A stretch of DNA of 64,000 bases from Aedes albopictus (Eukaryota; Arthropoda; Insecta; Diptera; Culicidae). The position numbers were made by a program, and so were the translations under genes. Shown here piece by piece: positions 1-10,883 of the stretch. The notes below the pieces were generated by a model. It saw only the letters and a program-made list of their open reading frames with translations. It made no database searches and was not told where the DNA came from. Position 1 is the first letter of the stretch. Each line of letters starts with the position of its first letter. The stretch lies in contig NC_085137.1 in assembly GCF_035046485.1 (NCBI RefSeq), positions 38,546,566-38,610,565 on the forward strand, written 5' to 3'.

Positions 1-497
1 GCTCGTGGAGATTCCCCTAGAATCTCGTGGACATTTCCCCTGAAATCTCGTGAAGATTCCTCCTGGAATGTCGTGGAGATTCCCCCTGGAATCTCGTGGA
101 GATTTTCCCTGGAATCTCGTGGAGATTCCCCCTGGAATCTCGTGGAGATTCCCCCTGGAATCTCGTGGAGATTCCCCCTGGAATCTCGTGGAGATTCCCC
201 CTGGAATCTCGTGGAGATTCCCCCTGGAATCTCGTGGAGATTCCCCCTGGAATCTCGGGGAGATTCCTCCTGGAATCTTGTGGTGATTCCACCTGGAATT
301 TCGCGGAGATTCCCCATGGAATCTCGCGGAGATTCCCCATGGAATCTCGCGGAGATTCCCCGTGGAATCTCGCGGAGATTTCCCCTGGAATCTCGTGGAG
401 ATTTCCCCTGGAATCTCGTGGAGGTTCCCCCTGGAATCGTGTGGAGATTTCCCCTGGAATCTCGTGGAGGTTCCCCCTGGAATCGTGTGGAGATTAG
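1..497. repeat. 23-bp minisatellite array (GGAGATTCCCCCTGGAATCT type)
   Basis: About 21 head-to-tail copies of a 23-bp unit fill the window edge, so the array probably continues to the left. Each unit carries GAATC and its reverse complement GATTC, spaced 7 and 6 bases apart. Copies 5' of about 260 are nearly uniform, while later ones drift (TCGCGGAGATTCCCC, GTGTGGAGATT). All three frames of both strands can stay open because the unit has few stop triplets and 23 is not a multiple of 3, which gives 23-residue peptide repeats. I treat those frames as non-coding. Confidence 0.95.
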
Positions 498-616
498 CTT
501 CTAAGAATTATTTGATGTGAAATAATGTCACGAGGCGGTTCTCGAAAAGCATTCAACAAACTGTAACTTTCATTTTTCCTAACATATTTGGTTTATTCAA
601 ATGTTTTCAATCGTCA

Positions 617-962
617 CACGCTATGTCCAAAGGGAAGTATTATGAAAACTGAATGTACCTCAAAATTTATACGCTAGAGCCATATTTTTGAACCTCTAGA
701 TTCAGAAAATGTGTGATTTAAAATAATCCATCTTGTGTTTTTTTTCCATACATTTTTATATGGGACGAAATTGACCTTAAAATTTAACTTTTTTAGATAT
801 TTGTATAGGAAAATAGGGAAAAAATCTAAAATATCAAAAAACCCGAGATGAAATATTTTAAACCGCACAGATTCTGAAACTAGAGGTCCAAAGCTACGAT
901 CCTATGGAATAACCTTTGAGGTACATTCGATTTTCATAATACTTTCCTTTGGACATAGCGTG
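617..962. mobile_element. 346-bp MITE with ~50-bp terminal inverted repeats
   Basis: The ends CACGCTATGTCCAAAGG (617) and its inverse at 946-962 start imperfect inverted repeats that run about 50 bp inward, through an ATGTACCTCAAA block. The element is flanked by the direct repeat CGTCA (612-616 and 963-967), consistent with a 5-bp target-site duplication. There is no coding capacity. The superfamily is not assigned. Confidence 0.75.
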
Positions 963-1384
963 CGTCATGAATGTACATAATTTCATTTCATTAAGTGAAC
1001 CGAATACTATGAGGTAAAGCAGTTTAAAAATGAAGGTCAAATAAGATACATTTTATTAATCACTCTAATTTCGAGTTGAGTTAACCGATTAAGCTCAAAG
1101 TTGTACCAATTCTAGCTAAGCTGAACAACTAGCAGTCCACATTTGAGAATATTTGCTGTACTTTATAAAAACTTACAGCTTGTGGAAAGTGTTCTAGCAA
1201 ATAGTTAAATTTCGCAGGTTTTTCAAATAAGCAACTAGCACCAAGCAACTAGTGGCAGAGACACGAATCAAATTGTAGTTCAACTGAAAGCCCTTGAACA
1301 ACCAATCCACTTTGCCGAAGATAACATAATCATGATCCTGATATATGTAACATTGAAAACAAAATTTCTTCTTCAACAATTATA

Positions 1385-1446
1385 GCTCGAAATCGGTTTG
1401 TTGGATTGAAATGCTGTCTTCGAAGATGTTTGAGCATATTTGAAGG
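1385..1446 (+). repeat. Dispersed repeat, copy 1 (inverse copy at 55.4 kb)
   Basis: The block 'TTTGTTGGATTG...TCTTCGAAGATGTTTGAG' recurs inverted at 55,398-55,455 with moderate divergence. It is probably part of an old, unrecognised transposon. Confidence 0.55.
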
Positions 1447-1814
1447 AATTTTAGAAAATAAAAATACACTGAGAATAATATTCAACGAGGATTTATGTTA
1501 GATTTCATATATTTTTTTAGTTTCAAAAACTCTTCGTTTTTTATTTTTTTTTTATGTAGAAATCTGACCTCCAGCCTTAATATTATTCAAGCAGCCCAGG
1601 ATGATCAAATGCTTCCAACTCTTTTTTTCTGTAATTTTTTTATTTTTCATCAATTCTCAGATTTTCAACAAGCTTCAAAGAAAAAACTATACTTATTTTT
1701 TTTTTCTTGAGGGGCTGTATTTGTAGTTCATCGAACATATATAGATTTTTTTAATTCGTCTTTGGGTGTTGTAAGCAAGTTCACGGAGTGGCTAGCATTA
1801 ATATTTATTATATA

Positions 1815-2115
1815 TCAAGGATTTTAAAACTAAAATTTTCCAAAAAAATCATAACTTTTTAACCAGTTGACCGATTTTGAACTTTTTTTTTGTTTGAAAG
1901 ATATTGAAATGTAGTTTTAGGAAAAATACGTTAAAGGGATCAAATTATGTTTAGATGCAAGAAATATGCAATTATTTTATTTTTTTTTTACATTTTCATG
2001 GTCTCAAGACCAAGGGAGTACCCTGGTTTGATATTTTTATCAGAAAATTCAGGTAATTTGGGGTAACATATTCAAACATCAGAAATGTATGTTTTTTAGT
2101 TTTTGATATAATATT
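1815..2115 (+). repeat. ~300-bp mid-repetitive element, copy 1
   Basis: This stretch matches 7,425-7,735 in inverse orientation with about 25-30 percent divergence by eye. Shared anchors are 'ACCAGTTGACCGATTTT', 'TTTTCATGGTCTCAAGACCAA' truncated at its end, and 'TACCCTGGTTT'. No ORF or terminal repeats are recognised. It is an old dispersed repeat. Confidence 0.6.
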
Positions 2116-2205
2116 TTTTGGTACTTTTTTTTTACTATTTCGTGTACATACGTACCATACATACGTAATTGTAACAGCGCTGCTCTCAATCGAAATAAAA
2201 ATTAT

Positions 2206-2287
2206 CGCAGTCGGTAGGATTCGAACCTACGCTCCCAGAGGGAATCTGATTTCTAGTCAGACGCCTTAACCGCTCGGCCACGACTGC
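2206..2287 (-). tRNA. tRNA-Ser(AGA), copy 1
   Basis: An 82-nt serine tRNA with an intact 7-bp acceptor stem (GCAGTCG/CGACTGC), discriminator G, the long variable arm typical of serine tRNAs, and T-loop TTCGAAT. The anticodon loop CTAGAAA gives anticodon AGA, which reads UCN-type serine codons. A T-run a few bases past the 3' end (ATAATTTTTATT on the minus strand) would serve as the RNA polymerase III terminator. The sequence is identical to the plus-strand copy at 5,470-5,551. No intron is present. Confidence 0.97.
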
Positions 2288-3520
2288 CTGCTCTCTTGAA
2301 GAAAGTCTGATAGCAATTTGTTTATTTATTTTATATTTAATATGGTACGTCCGTTTCGATTTCCATATTGAAATCAAAACTGTGTTATGCATTCGATATT
2401 ATTTTTTGCCGTAAAGCATCTCAAAAATAAAACACATAATTCCGGATTAAAACCGATCATAATTTACAGATTAATTTCATTATAATATCCCGGCCCGCCG
2501 TTTTTTGTTACAAATGCTAAGTTGCTGTTATTCATTGGCTCTCCCCTCTTGCGATAGGTAAAAACAGCGACGGCGGCTCGTGCCCAAATCTCGCGTTTCA
2601 ACTCGCACCGGTGCGATGAGGTGCTGCGATGGTGCATAATAAATTCTAAATCCGCGTGAGCTCTCCCCTTCATCGGAAAAGTATCCGTTCTCCCGCCTGG
2701 TTAGGCAGGCAAACAATGTTTAATATTTCAAAATACAAAGTTTCAATTGTTGCACTCGTTGTAGCAAAAAAAAAAAGAAAAAAAAAACTGTAATACATAA
2801 TCCAACGATCAAATATCAAAACTACCACACCGGTCGATCGGTAGCACAGTTGCGTACGAAAATCTGATTAAATCTGGAAAGCCGGTCTTTTGTACTGTGA
2901 TTGTGAACCATACTTGGCGGAAGCTCATTTGGGGGTAAGGGTCCTCTTTGGTTGCGAACTCAAATCTGCAAAATCAATATTGATATAAACCACTCCGACA
3001 GGATTTTTGCCTGCCTCCCGGTGTCGCAATCACAAGTGGGCTAATTTTACCACACACAAGCTGAAAACCTAAAGCGAGTGGTTTGGAAAATTTGCGAGGG
3101 AGCTTCGCAAAGTGACCTTGTTGACTCGGTCATGCTAGGTCGGTGGGTACGTTGAAAAAAAAAATGAGCTGTTCAACTGTGGGTTTTTTGAGGTTTTCTT
3201 TCCCACTTTTTTGGGAACAGTGTATTTTTGTTAGGACAAAAAGAAATACAAAAAACTCAAACTTCATGGAAATAAAGGCAAAAGACACATTAGTTACTAA
3301 TATTAAATTATCACTTCTAAACCAGAGATTTTGTAATAATATGAACTAAAATCTCACAATAAACTTTGTTTATATGTTCAATTTAAATCAAATTGAAAAA
3401 AATTAAAAAAAAAACAGAATTGACATTGCATTTTTATAAATGAATCAATAAGATAAGGCATTTTTTTTTTAATTTCTTACCACAGATGCGAAAAAAAATA
3501 AAAAATAATATTTAGAAATG
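2288..3520. other. Intergenic, no gene recognised
   Basis: This is mixed-composition DNA. The part from about 2,490 to 3,130 has higher GC than its neighbours and no detectable repeat. Open frames here are short and lack codon or domain signals. It could hold regulatory DNA or a non-coding exon, but nothing specific can be supported. Confidence 0.5.
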
Positions 3521-3825
3521 ACTAGCTGTCCCGGCAAACTTTGTCCTGCCAGGCTGAAGTGGTTTGACAACTGTGGAGGTCATTTTAGCACAGCACTCTA
3601 GATTGGTTCCATTTCGATCCTGTTGAATTTCTTCTCGATTCATGAAAAATCATTACTTTCACAGTTGTTCTACTTTTTAGTTGATTTTCGTAACTTTTTA
3701 TTACATATAAACACAGCCACCACAAATACGAATCGAACCGTGCAAGAGTCATGCTGATCAGTTCAGCCGTTTGTGACTTTTGTTGCCTCAAAGCGACTTC
3801 AAACTCATTTTTATATAGATAGATT
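3521..3825 (+). repeat. Dispersed retroelement tail, copy 1 (ACTAGCTGTCCCGGCAAAC family)
   Basis: It begins with ACTAGCTGTCCCGGCAAACT and ends with TTTTTATATAGATAGATTA. Internal landmarks include GAACCGTGCAAGAGTCATGC and TGATCAGTTCAGCCGTTTGTGA. Related copies lie at 9,837, 40,239 and (internal part only) 47,340. The shared fixed start and AT-rich end suggest a SINE or the 3' end of a LINE. The family name is not known to me. Confidence 0.65.
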
Positions 3826-5469
3826 AGGACACATTTTTTTTACAATCAGAAATTCAAAAAAAGTGCAGGTATGAACAGTATAATAATTTTATTTATTCAA
3901 TTTTATTATGTTTTGCATGAAGAGTGAGTTTTAAATCATAAAAAAATGACGAAAGATACTTCACAATATTAAATAATCGACCACACTGAACCAAATATTT
4001 TGGAATAATGTGAACTAAAATCAAACACTAAGCTTTGTTGGAGTTTCCTTACTTTAGATAATCAGATTTCTGTTGAGAAATTAAGTTAAACACAAATACA
4101 AAATATAATAAAATTCGCAAAGGTAAAAAATAAAAAAAATATTTTATTTTATTTTAGCATTTGTTAAACAATCAGAAAATGGAAGAAAAATTTGGAAGAG
4201 TTCATAGGAATGTATATTTCATGAATATGATAATGTATCTTTTAATTTTGTTTCACAAAAGTGTGTTTTTAAGTTTGGGTATCTGAATGATTTCATTGTG
4301 AAGTGAAAAAATGGAAATAGAAAAGGTTAAAAACTTGAATATTATGAACATAATGGAGAAAGATGCTTTACAATATAATATGACTGTTTAACAGATACTA
4401 AAATCAATTTTTGAACAATTATAGATAAAAATTCAGAAAAATAAAAAAAAATTAAAAAAAATATGATAGAGGCAATTATGTAACTAATCATTTTAAGTGA
4501 GAAAATATGAATGTTTTTTTTTTATTTTTTTAACAGGAAAACGACAAAATAAAATAAATTCCTGTAGTAAGACCAAAATGTTTGATTTTTTATTTTTATT
4601 TATTTCACAACAAAAATTTGACTTTTTGAAGTCTGAGTTTAAAAAATTAATTCATTGTGTGGTTTGAATTCAATGCGGAAATATAGGCTATTACGGTACA
4701 TGCATAAATGAGTGGATTATGAATATTGAATATTGTATCATAGTATTTTTTATTGTGAATTCATTTTTTTTCATACGAACTTTAACATTTTTTCAATACT
4801 TTTCCACGACACAGCAAAACATTAAACCGAAGTCCTTGAAAATGCTGAAAACGATATAACCAACGAAAATGCTAACTATTTGCCATCCTCCTCATGTGGC
4901 GGCGCGGCGCGGTGCATTATGCAAGGCCACTCTTCGAATAGCATTTGGTCGGTCGGTCGGTCGGTGATGTGTGGTTTTTGTAGAGAGCTGATGCGCGAAC
5001 GATGGTGTGTTTGCAGAAGGAGGGTAAAATCAGACTCCAATGCATCAGCAAACGTCGAGAAACGGGTTATGAGATTATGAAACAGTGATAACCATAGGCG
5101 TTTTATTGCGATTATTTTTAGGGATCAAGAGGATCTTGCGCCGCCGTCGCCGCCGTGCATTTAGATTAATCTGCGATGATATGGTTGCGCGATGAGGTAC
5201 GGTTAAACCTTTTACGGGAAACGATTGGTAGTAAGGACGCTGACCTACAGGAGATAACTTCAAAACTGACAGGATCTGCTGAATTCGCGACGACAGATTT
5301 GATTCATTCACATCTGGTTGCATTAGCTGGTTTCACTATTATGCAACCCTTCGCGTCGTAGGAAACGAAACGGCCACAAGCCTAAGTGAAACAAATTCCT
5401 TTCACTTTGGCAATATGACGATCTGAAATGAACAAGATGATTTTATGCTGCGCACACGAAATTCAACAA
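3826..5469. other. AT-rich intergenic with a GC-richer block
   Basis: From 3,826 to about 4,860 it is highly AT-rich with A/T homopolymers and no gene. From about 4,860 to 5,370 GC rises, with GGCGCGGCGCGG and a short GGTC tandem run near 4,950, then GCCGCCGTCGCCGCC near 5,140. Small open frames exist but none has recognisable homology. It may be regulatory or an untranslated exon. Confidence 0.4.
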
Positions 5470-5551
5470 GCAGTCGTGGCCGAGCGGTTAAGGCGTCTGA
5501 CTAGAAATCAGATTCCCTCTGGGAGCGTAGGTTCGAATCCTACCGACTGCG
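5470..5551 (+). tRNA. tRNA-Ser(AGA), copy 2
   Basis: An 82-nt serine tRNA, base-for-base the same as the minus-strand copy at 2,206-2,287. Box A (TGGCCGAGCGG) and box B (GGTTCGAATCC) are intact, the anticodon AGA is at 5,503-5,505, and a T4 run at 5,558-5,561 can terminate transcription. The two copies are 3.2 kb apart, inverted, and differ outside the tRNA, so the duplication is old or arose by tRNA-only copying with sequence homogenisation. Confidence 0.97.
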
Positions 5552-7946
5552 ACAAAATTTTGTTTCTCAGGAAAGAGGAATCCATTTTTTATTATTTTTT
5601 TTATTACTCTTTATTTGTAACCTAATTAATTATTACGTTCATCAATATAAAACTAGCTTTCTAAATTTTGGTTGAAAATATTAAACTAATAGGGTATTGG
5701 TTCCCTTATTAAGCATGTGGCTCCCATTTTCATCCTACGAAAAACAAAGGATTGAAGCGCTGTTTGTTTTGTTTCTTATTTTTGTATTTTTTGTTAGAAG
5801 TGAGCACCCACGAAAACAAAAAGAACGGAATCAATCGGTGCCGTAATCGCTTGTTTTCGAATAGGATGGAATTGGGAGCGTGAGATTACTGATGGAACAC
5901 AAACCCTATAAACTAATATAAAACTAGGTGTATTGTTACATGCTATGTGTCATCCTAAATTTGAAAAAAAAATAAATAAACAGGTGAGCGATGAAATTGA
6001 ATTTGCGAAAAAAAAAAAACATTTCTAAGTAAAACTTTCAAAAATATCGTAGATCTCAAATTTTGGAAATTATTGGAAATTTTGGAAATAATCAAAGAAT
6101 GCCTGGTGATCGCGACGTTTAATCAGTTTACGCTGAGTTACAATTGAGTGATTTTTCTTAAAATAAGACATTTGCGATAACATGAAAAAAACTTGCCTAG
6201 AAAAGATAGATATCAAATTTCAAGTTATTAACACTTCCCAGTTAAAATTTGAAGAAAATCGGTACTCTAGTATTTGAGATTCAGTGCTCAAACGACGCTC
6301 AAATACGGGGGATAGACAAAATGATCAGGACATGTAAAATTTTTACTTTTCAAAAAATGGTCAACTAGCTGTAATTTTTCGAAAAGTGTATCAAAAATTC
6401 CCAAAATTTAACTGTAAGTTGGTCAACTAGTAGTCTGATAGTACTTGTTGAGGGTATTGTTGACAGAAGTGCAGCTGAAGCAACTCTTATAAAATTTTAA
6501 TTCTTTTAGTCAATCTCTTAGTAAAAGATTATCGAAGATTTTTTGTGGTTCTCAGAAACTATAGTTTTCTAAGAAAATTCCTTTGACTTTTTTTTTTATT
6601 TTTTTTTCTGTTTTTGATTCATTTACTGACTGCTCATCAATTGTTCTGGTTGTTTCAGGAACTCCTTCAGGGTTTTTTTAGAAATGCCTCCAGCGATTCT
6701 ATCCAGATTTTTTTCCGGAACTTTTTAGAGAGTACCCCATGAATTGAATCTATTCGGAAATTCGTTCACTTCTGGCGATTATTTGAATGTATTAAAGGAT
6801 CTGTCAGGATTTTATACAGACAGAGCCTTTAGTAAAAAAAAATATCAAGAGGCATTATCGGAAAAACTTGAAATGAAAACATTGCTTCAATGATATCGTC
6901 GAGGATTTTCCTCTGAATTTTCCTAGTTCTTTTAAAGGTAATCAATAAAGCGTTTCATTTTAAAACGCATCTAACGATTTCTTCAGGAATATTGCGTGAT
7001 TCTTCAGATATTTGCTCGAAGATTTTCACAGTTAGTGTTTCCTTACCTTTTTTTTGTAGATGTCACCAAGGTTTTTTTTCTTGGATTCTCACAGGTTTTC
7101 ATCAACAAATATCTTCACAATTTATCCCCAAACTTACTTAGGAGTTTTATAACAATTATTGCAGGAGGTTTTAAAAGTTTTGCAATTTTTCTTGCCAAAT
7201 AAACTTTATAGTAAACTTGCGCTTTACAATGGTCATTGGCATCAAAAGGCTGAATTTTCCCATACAATACTTTTTTGATATTTGATTATATATTGAATCC
7301 TTACACATATATGGATACCAAAAAGACCAAAAAGCACTAAAAAAGCAATACAAGGCATAGTTTTATGAATATTTACAATATCAGGCAATTCTAGAGCAGC
7401 TAGTATTAAAATATATAACTCTCGATATTCAAAAAATCATATCTCAAAAACTAAAATACATCTCTGATTTCTTGATGTTATGCCAAATTTCCTGAACTTT
7501 CTGAAAAAATTATAAAACCAGGGTATCTCTTTGGTCCCAAGATCATGAAAACGTGAAAGATGAAAAACTGATATATTTGCATTTTTTTGCACTAAAACTC
7601 AATTTGGCCCATTCAGCGTATTTTTTCCTGAGAACTAGAATTCAAAGGCTTTCAAAGAAAAAAAGTTTAAAATCGGTTGACTGGTTCAAAAGTTATGATT
7701 TTTTGAAAAATTTTAGTTTTAAAAAACATGATTTTTAGGACCACCTTATCTGAAAATTGGTCACCCTATTTACGAAATAAAAAAATACGGGTCTAATTAT
7801 TTTCGAAGAACTACAAACCCACCAAGTTTCACGACAATCGGAGTTGCACTATATCGTTTTTCTATGGAATGGCTGATATGCTATTTCTGGCAAAAAATTG
7901 CCATTTTTGTGAACACAATCAAAAGCTATCTGCGTTTATTTCAAAA
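5552..7946. other. AT-rich intergenic with degenerate repeats
   Basis: No gene is supported. A short dispersed block at about 6,085-6,136 (GGTGATCGCGACGTTTAATC) recurs at 16,195-16,262. From about 6,650 to 7,200 the sequence is rich in diverged TTCC/GGAA motifs like the degenerate tracts elsewhere. From 7,425 to 7,735 lies the inverse copy of the 1.8-2.1 kb repeat. Confidence 0.5.
7425..7735 (-). repeat. ~300-bp mid-repetitive element, copy 2
   Basis: Inverse counterpart of 1,815-2,115. Shared anchors include CCAGTCAACCGATTTTAAAC (minus strand) and ATACCCTGGTTTTATAA. The apparent 61-residue open frame inside it is incidental. Confidence 0.6.
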
Positions 7947-7948
7947 TA

Positions 7949-8788
7949 CCGTCAAGGCGCCATTCACCGTGGGGGCTCCATTCACCGTGTGTCTTCGAAT
8001 ATTTTTTCATTATTTCCATATTATGATTGAATGATATGACAATTTCCCTTCAATTTCACCAATACAACACTAATGTTTTGTTACTATGTCAAAACGCTCA
8101 TTAGAAACAATTAAAAATATCATTTTGACACTAAAGTGTGTTTACATGAAGCGGGTTTCTGCTCGTTCACTGCATTCATAGTGAAAAAACGAAAACTGCG
8201 CTAACGTGATTTAAGCGATAAACTAAATGTAGTAACGTTTTTATTCCACCAAGAAGCAATTAAATTCACATATCAGGTATGTATTTTGCATTACCGAAGT
8301 AAGTTCAACAAGAAAGTACGATTACTCGTACTTTTTAATTGAAACAAAAAGGCACGGTGAATGGGTACCCTAAAAATCAATGGTCTCCAATCACCGTGCC
8401 CCATATTGTCCCATATATCTAGAAAAAATCGAAAATTTGAACATTCGTTTTTCTAATAAAATCTTGCAAGTTTTGAAATGAATTTAAACGAAGAAAATTC
8501 CCTTGGCTGGGTTGTTTTGATCATTTTTAAACAAAGTAGAATACAATTTCTCATACACGGTGAATGGTGACCTACCACGGAATTAGGCAACCCTACTACC
8601 CTTTACTAATTGTACTATATCACCAAATTTTGTGAAAAATTTTCTAATTCTGTGGATATTGCTTTTATTTTAACCTATAATTAAGGCAATTAAAAGCGGC
8701 ACCAACAATGTTTATAACACTGGTATCAAATGACAGCCCTTATTTGCCCCGAATCGTCTTAGATCCACGGTGAATGGTGCCTTGACGG
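7949..8788. mobile_element. 840-bp TA-target MITE with internal TIR-motif copies
   Basis: The ends match as inverted repeats: CCGTCAAGGCGCCATTCACC at 7,949 against the inverse of GGTGAATGGTGCCTTGACGG ending at 8,788. TA sits immediately outside both ends (7,947-7,948 and 8,789-8,790), the target duplication typical of Tc1/mariner-type elements. The terminal core CACGGTGAATGG is repeated inside the element near 7,978, 8,352, 8,388 (partly degenerate) and 8,557, in both orientations. There is no transposase frame. Confidence 0.8.
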
Positions 8789-9292
8789 TAGTCTTAAATG
8801 AAAATAAAATCTCAAAGAAGTTACATCTGAAATTTTCCATGGCGTTTTTCTAAAATTTTCTTCTGCATATTGTGTGTAAATTCTGTTCATTTTTGGTACT
8901 TAGAAAGTAAGTCAACTTTTTTCAATAAGCTCCACATGAGAATTTCTCTGGAGTTTGGTCAAAATTTCTGTTATTTTTTTTTTAGAAATCCAGCTATATG
9001 CTATCTATATGGAAATACTTCTTTTATATAACTAGTTGTTTCCATTACTCATCCTATTAACAAATATTTATCTATCCAAGACAACTATGGAAATGGTAGG
9101 GATATCACGGTCTTCAATAACAACCGATAACCGTGCACTACCATTTCTTCCATTTCCTGATGCTGCTAGAAGTATTAACATTGCATCCCGAAGATCTTTA
9201 AATGCAGTTAGATAGAATCATGGTCAGGAAGAATACTTTGTTCGTCGAATAAAAAAAAAGAAAATGATCCATGAAAAATAGAAGAACGCATG

Positions 9293-9360
9293 TGTGTCAT
9301 ATGTAAAATGACCTGAGAATTCCTAAGCATTTTAATGGTTGGGTTCATTAATGTAATGAA
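9293..9360 (+). repeat. TGACCTGAGA repeat, copy A
   Basis: A roughly 70-bp block with GTCATATGTAAAATGACCTG, then a diverged CATTTTAATGGTTGGGTT and a TAATGAA end. Six relatives are in this window (14.7 kb twice, 39.5, 45.9, 47.8 and 50.2 kb). No tRNA is nearby in this case. Confidence 0.55.
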
Positions 9361-9836
9361 CGAGTGTCAGGGCTCAACTAACCCGTTTAGGTACTTCATT
9401 TCTCGACCAACCCTAGTATTGGGTCACTTCGTGTGTAACTTTTATTGCTTTGTTTTGAAAATTTCTTACTTGATTTCGACTGTCCATTAGTAGAAACTGT
9501 TATCATTTAATTTGAACAACATACCTGAAACGAGAATAGAATATAACAGACATATTATGATGGTTTCTTTCATAGTTTGTCTACAGTGAAAAAAAAGGTA
9601 TGTAGAGTAGACTTGTTTACTTGACTGCAAAAGTTACACGATCTGAATTTGTTTCAATTAGAGATTCTATTCCTATAGCTTGTGAAATACAGGACTTGCG
9701 AGTACGGAGTTGTCGGCGAACTTCAGATTCGCATTTGATGGCGAAATATTCTTAAAAAAAAAACAGAATAACATCGAAATGTTACCACGGTGTCAAAATC
9801 TAACTTCTCTACGGTTGTCCAAACATTTTATGAGAT

Positions 9837-10080
9837 ACTAGCTGTCCCTGCTAACCTTGTAGCCCGGCTGTTATTGCTGATATTTCCCCGTTTAAGTGAC
9901 TTTTCGGGTTTTCACAATCTACCGGCCTTATGGGTGGATTTCCTAAAGTTTTTCACCACATAAATTCGATGGACCCTTGGGCGAGTACAGCAGTAAAAGA
10001 ACCGGGTAAATCCGTTGGCCCCTTTCCAATCCTATGCGTGACATACAATCACCATTCCAATTTTATTTATATAGATGTGT
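9837..10080 (+). repeat. Dispersed retroelement tail, copy 2
   Basis: It starts ACTAGCTGTCCCTGCTAACC and ends TTTTATTTATATAGATG, the same termini as the copies at 3.5 and 40.2 kb with a more diverged interior. A 64-residue frame overlapping it (9,930-10,124) is not a gene. Confidence 0.6.
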
Positions 10081-10550
10081 GTGAAAAAATGCTTACTAAA
10101 TTTGCACAGTATAATAAAATGTAGCATGGAACGAGCTCATCTATTTATATGCGACCAGCCATAGCCCCGTCGATTGATGGGACCTAACTTTTAGTTTTGG
10201 GCAGATGGGCGCCCACTCGATTAGAATTCAATGATTCAATTAACCGCATAAATTCAATTATTTTCACTTAAGTAGTTGCAAAGATATCCCATTCGATAAA
10301 ATGAGTCATAAGTTTTTCTATCTATGACGTTAGCCTTTTTTATGTAATACTTTTCTATAGTTGTTTTAGGAAATTCTTCTAATTGTTCTGGAGTTTCTTC
10401 GCGAACAATCCCCGGAATTGAATTGTGATTACCTCCAAACACTCTTCCACAGTATCCCTTTGCAGATTATCTAAGAATTTTCATTCGGTATTCTTCCAAG
10501 AATCTCTTCAAAAATTGCTCTAGCGATTGCTTCGGAATAGTTATTTATGT

Positions 10551-10883
10551 AACGAGTTGCAAAAAGTTGATTTTTTCAGCACGAGTCGTACATTTATCCA
10601 ACGAGGCTTGCCGAGTTGGATAAATACGAAGAGTGCTGAAAAAATCGAGTTTTGCAACGAGTTCCATACAAAATTTTATGCAATGATTTTTTTCATAATG
10701 CAACCCATTTGAGTTGCATAATGCTCATAATGCAACTCAAATGAGTTGCATTATGAACATTATACAGCTATTTTTCATTATGCAACTCATTTCAGTTGCA
10801 TAATGAACCAGTTCGGAAAAATTGGCCATTATGATACCAAAATGAGTTATATAAATTGTAAATTATGATACTGAATAGCATAA
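10551..10883. mobile_element. Palindromic MITE, copy 1 (AACGAGTTGCA family)
   Basis: A large imperfect palindrome (10,551-10,665) pairs AACGAGTTGCAAAAAGTTG with its inverse around a CCAACGAGGCTTGCCGAGTTGG centre. It is followed by three or more ATGCAACTCATTTGAGTTGC-like small palindromes up to about 10,800. A shorter relative is at 38,274-38,463. No coding capacity. Confidence 0.75.
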
